This document shows positions 63,648-64,000 of a stretch of 64,000 nucleotides of DNA, piece after piece. The notes under the pieces are model-generated. The model was not told the origin of the DNA, ran no database searches, and was given only the letters and a program-made list of their open reading frames with translations. Within the stretch, counting starts at the first letter, position 1; each line of letters starts with the position of its first letter. The DNA is from Primorskyibacter flagellatus. Its GTDB lineage: Bacteria > Pseudomonadota > Alphaproteobacteria > Rhodobacterales > Rhodobacteraceae. The DNA is taken from contig NZ_BMFJ01000001.1 of NCBI RefSeq assembly GCF_014638275.1, positions 2,096,338 through 2,160,337 on the forward strand, read 5' to 3'. The translations under genes were made by a program, and so were the position numbers.

Positions 63648-64000
63648 CCGGCCTTCCCGCACCGGTCAGCGACCATACCAAGGGCCTGCTGCGCTGGCTC
63701 TGGTCCGGTTATCTGCGGCGTCACGCGGGGCTGCTGGTGCTCGCCGTGCTGTTCATGGCGCTGGAAGGGTCGATGCTGGGCGCGCTCAGCTGGATGATGA
63801 AGCCGATGTTCGACGACGTCTTCATCAAGGGCAATACCGGCGCGCTCGGATGGGTCGCGGGCGCGTTCCTGGCGATCTTCCTTGGCCGGGCGGTGGCGTC
63901 GATTGCGCAGAAGGTGCTGCTTGCGCGGATCTCTCAGCGCAGTTCGGCGCGGATTCGGACCGACCTGCTGGCGCGTCTGATGACGCAGGACGGGGTGTTT
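63644..64000 (+). CDS. ABC exporter (MsbA-like), N-terminal fragment
   Basis: First 119 residues of a gene that runs off the right edge. Two transmembrane segments (about 24-46 and 67-90) and the sequence GALSWMMKPMFDDVFIKGN and RISQRSSARIRTDLLARLMTQD match the start of MsbA-type ABC transporter membrane domains. The nucleotide-binding domain is outside the window. Overlaps the phosphatase gene by 4 bases. Confidence 0.85.
   Translation, partial: MTGLPAPVSDHTKGLLRWLWSGYLRRHAGLLVLAVLFMALEGSMLGALSWMMKPMFDDVFIKGNTGALGWVAGAFLAIFLGRAVASIAQKVLLARISQRSSARIRTDLLARLMTQDGVF

Overview
The window is a GC-rich, densely coded bacterial chromosome segment from an alphaproteobacterium, most likely the Rhodobacteraceae (Roseobacter/Paracoccus side). 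This rests on gene order and signals seen directly: a leftward infA-maf-RNase E/G-yacG block followed by hisD-UPF0262-LMW phosphatase, hflK-hflC-DUF2065-degP, two TRAP transporter operons, a protein with an [I/V]PLPA-CTERM tail, and a GTTC-N7-GTTC LexA-type box. I saw no prophage, insertion sequence, CRISPR array, rRNA or replication origin. The only RNA gene found is tRNA-Ser(UGA).

Layout. 1-2.5 kb: leftward TRAP transporter with a divergent GntR/FCD regulator. 2.6-10.7 kb: tRNA-Ser, then a rightward run of a SPOR lipoprotein, D,D-carboxypeptidase, tmk, holB, a TatD nuclease, a PhnP-like MBL hydrolase, an AEC transporter and an enoyl-CoA hydratase. 10.9-16.4 kb: an iron-type alcohol dehydrogenase, then speD convergent with a leftward cluster of two zinc-ribbon DUF4178 proteins, a 54-residue membrane peptide, DUF350 and a membrane-embedded spermidine synthase. 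16.6-22.4 kb: an unrecognised protein joined to a glycosyltransferase-like/sulfotransferase fusion, then TetR, an SDR and a flavin monooxygenase, with a 22-bp perfect palindrome over the SDR promoter.

22.5-28.3 kb: leftward housekeeping genes (GNAT, NTF2-like, LMW-PTP, UPF0262, hisD, yacG, RNase E/G, maf, infA). 28.5-35.6 kb: xseA, a secreted protein, alkB, ftsY, an EamA transporter, yciB and a nitrilase-family hydrolase. 35.8-40.5 kb: second TRAP operon with a MarR-like gene at its end, then purD. 40.5-48.8 kb: FG-GAP protein, 2Fe-2S ferredoxin, an SOS-box-controlled small OB-fold protein resembling the C-terminus of DnaE2, a peptidoglycan-binding lipoprotein, an M48 lipoprotein, and the degP/DUF2065/hflC/hflK envelope proteolysis block. 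48.9-58.9 kb: gor, rpiA, sdaA, a PEP-CTERM-like surface protein, an EamA transporter, thiamine diphosphokinase, an 811-residue acidic unknown protein and an NAD(P)-binding protein. 59-64 kb: enoyl-CoA hydratase, HisC-like aminotransferase, a 56-residue membrane protein, an alanine-glyoxylate-type aminotransferase, a tyrosine phosphatase and the start of an ABC exporter.

Most promising material: the polyamine/DUF4178/DUF350 membrane cluster; the LexA-box-controlled, apparently leaderless DnaE2-type OB protein; the TetR palindrome over the SDR-monooxygenase promoter; the glycosyltransferase-sulfotransferase fusion; stem-loops between SBP and small-permease genes in both TRAP operons; and three families of dispersed intergenic palindromes, one with compensated base changes between copies. 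All functional names come from recognition of motifs and families by eye; no database search was run.
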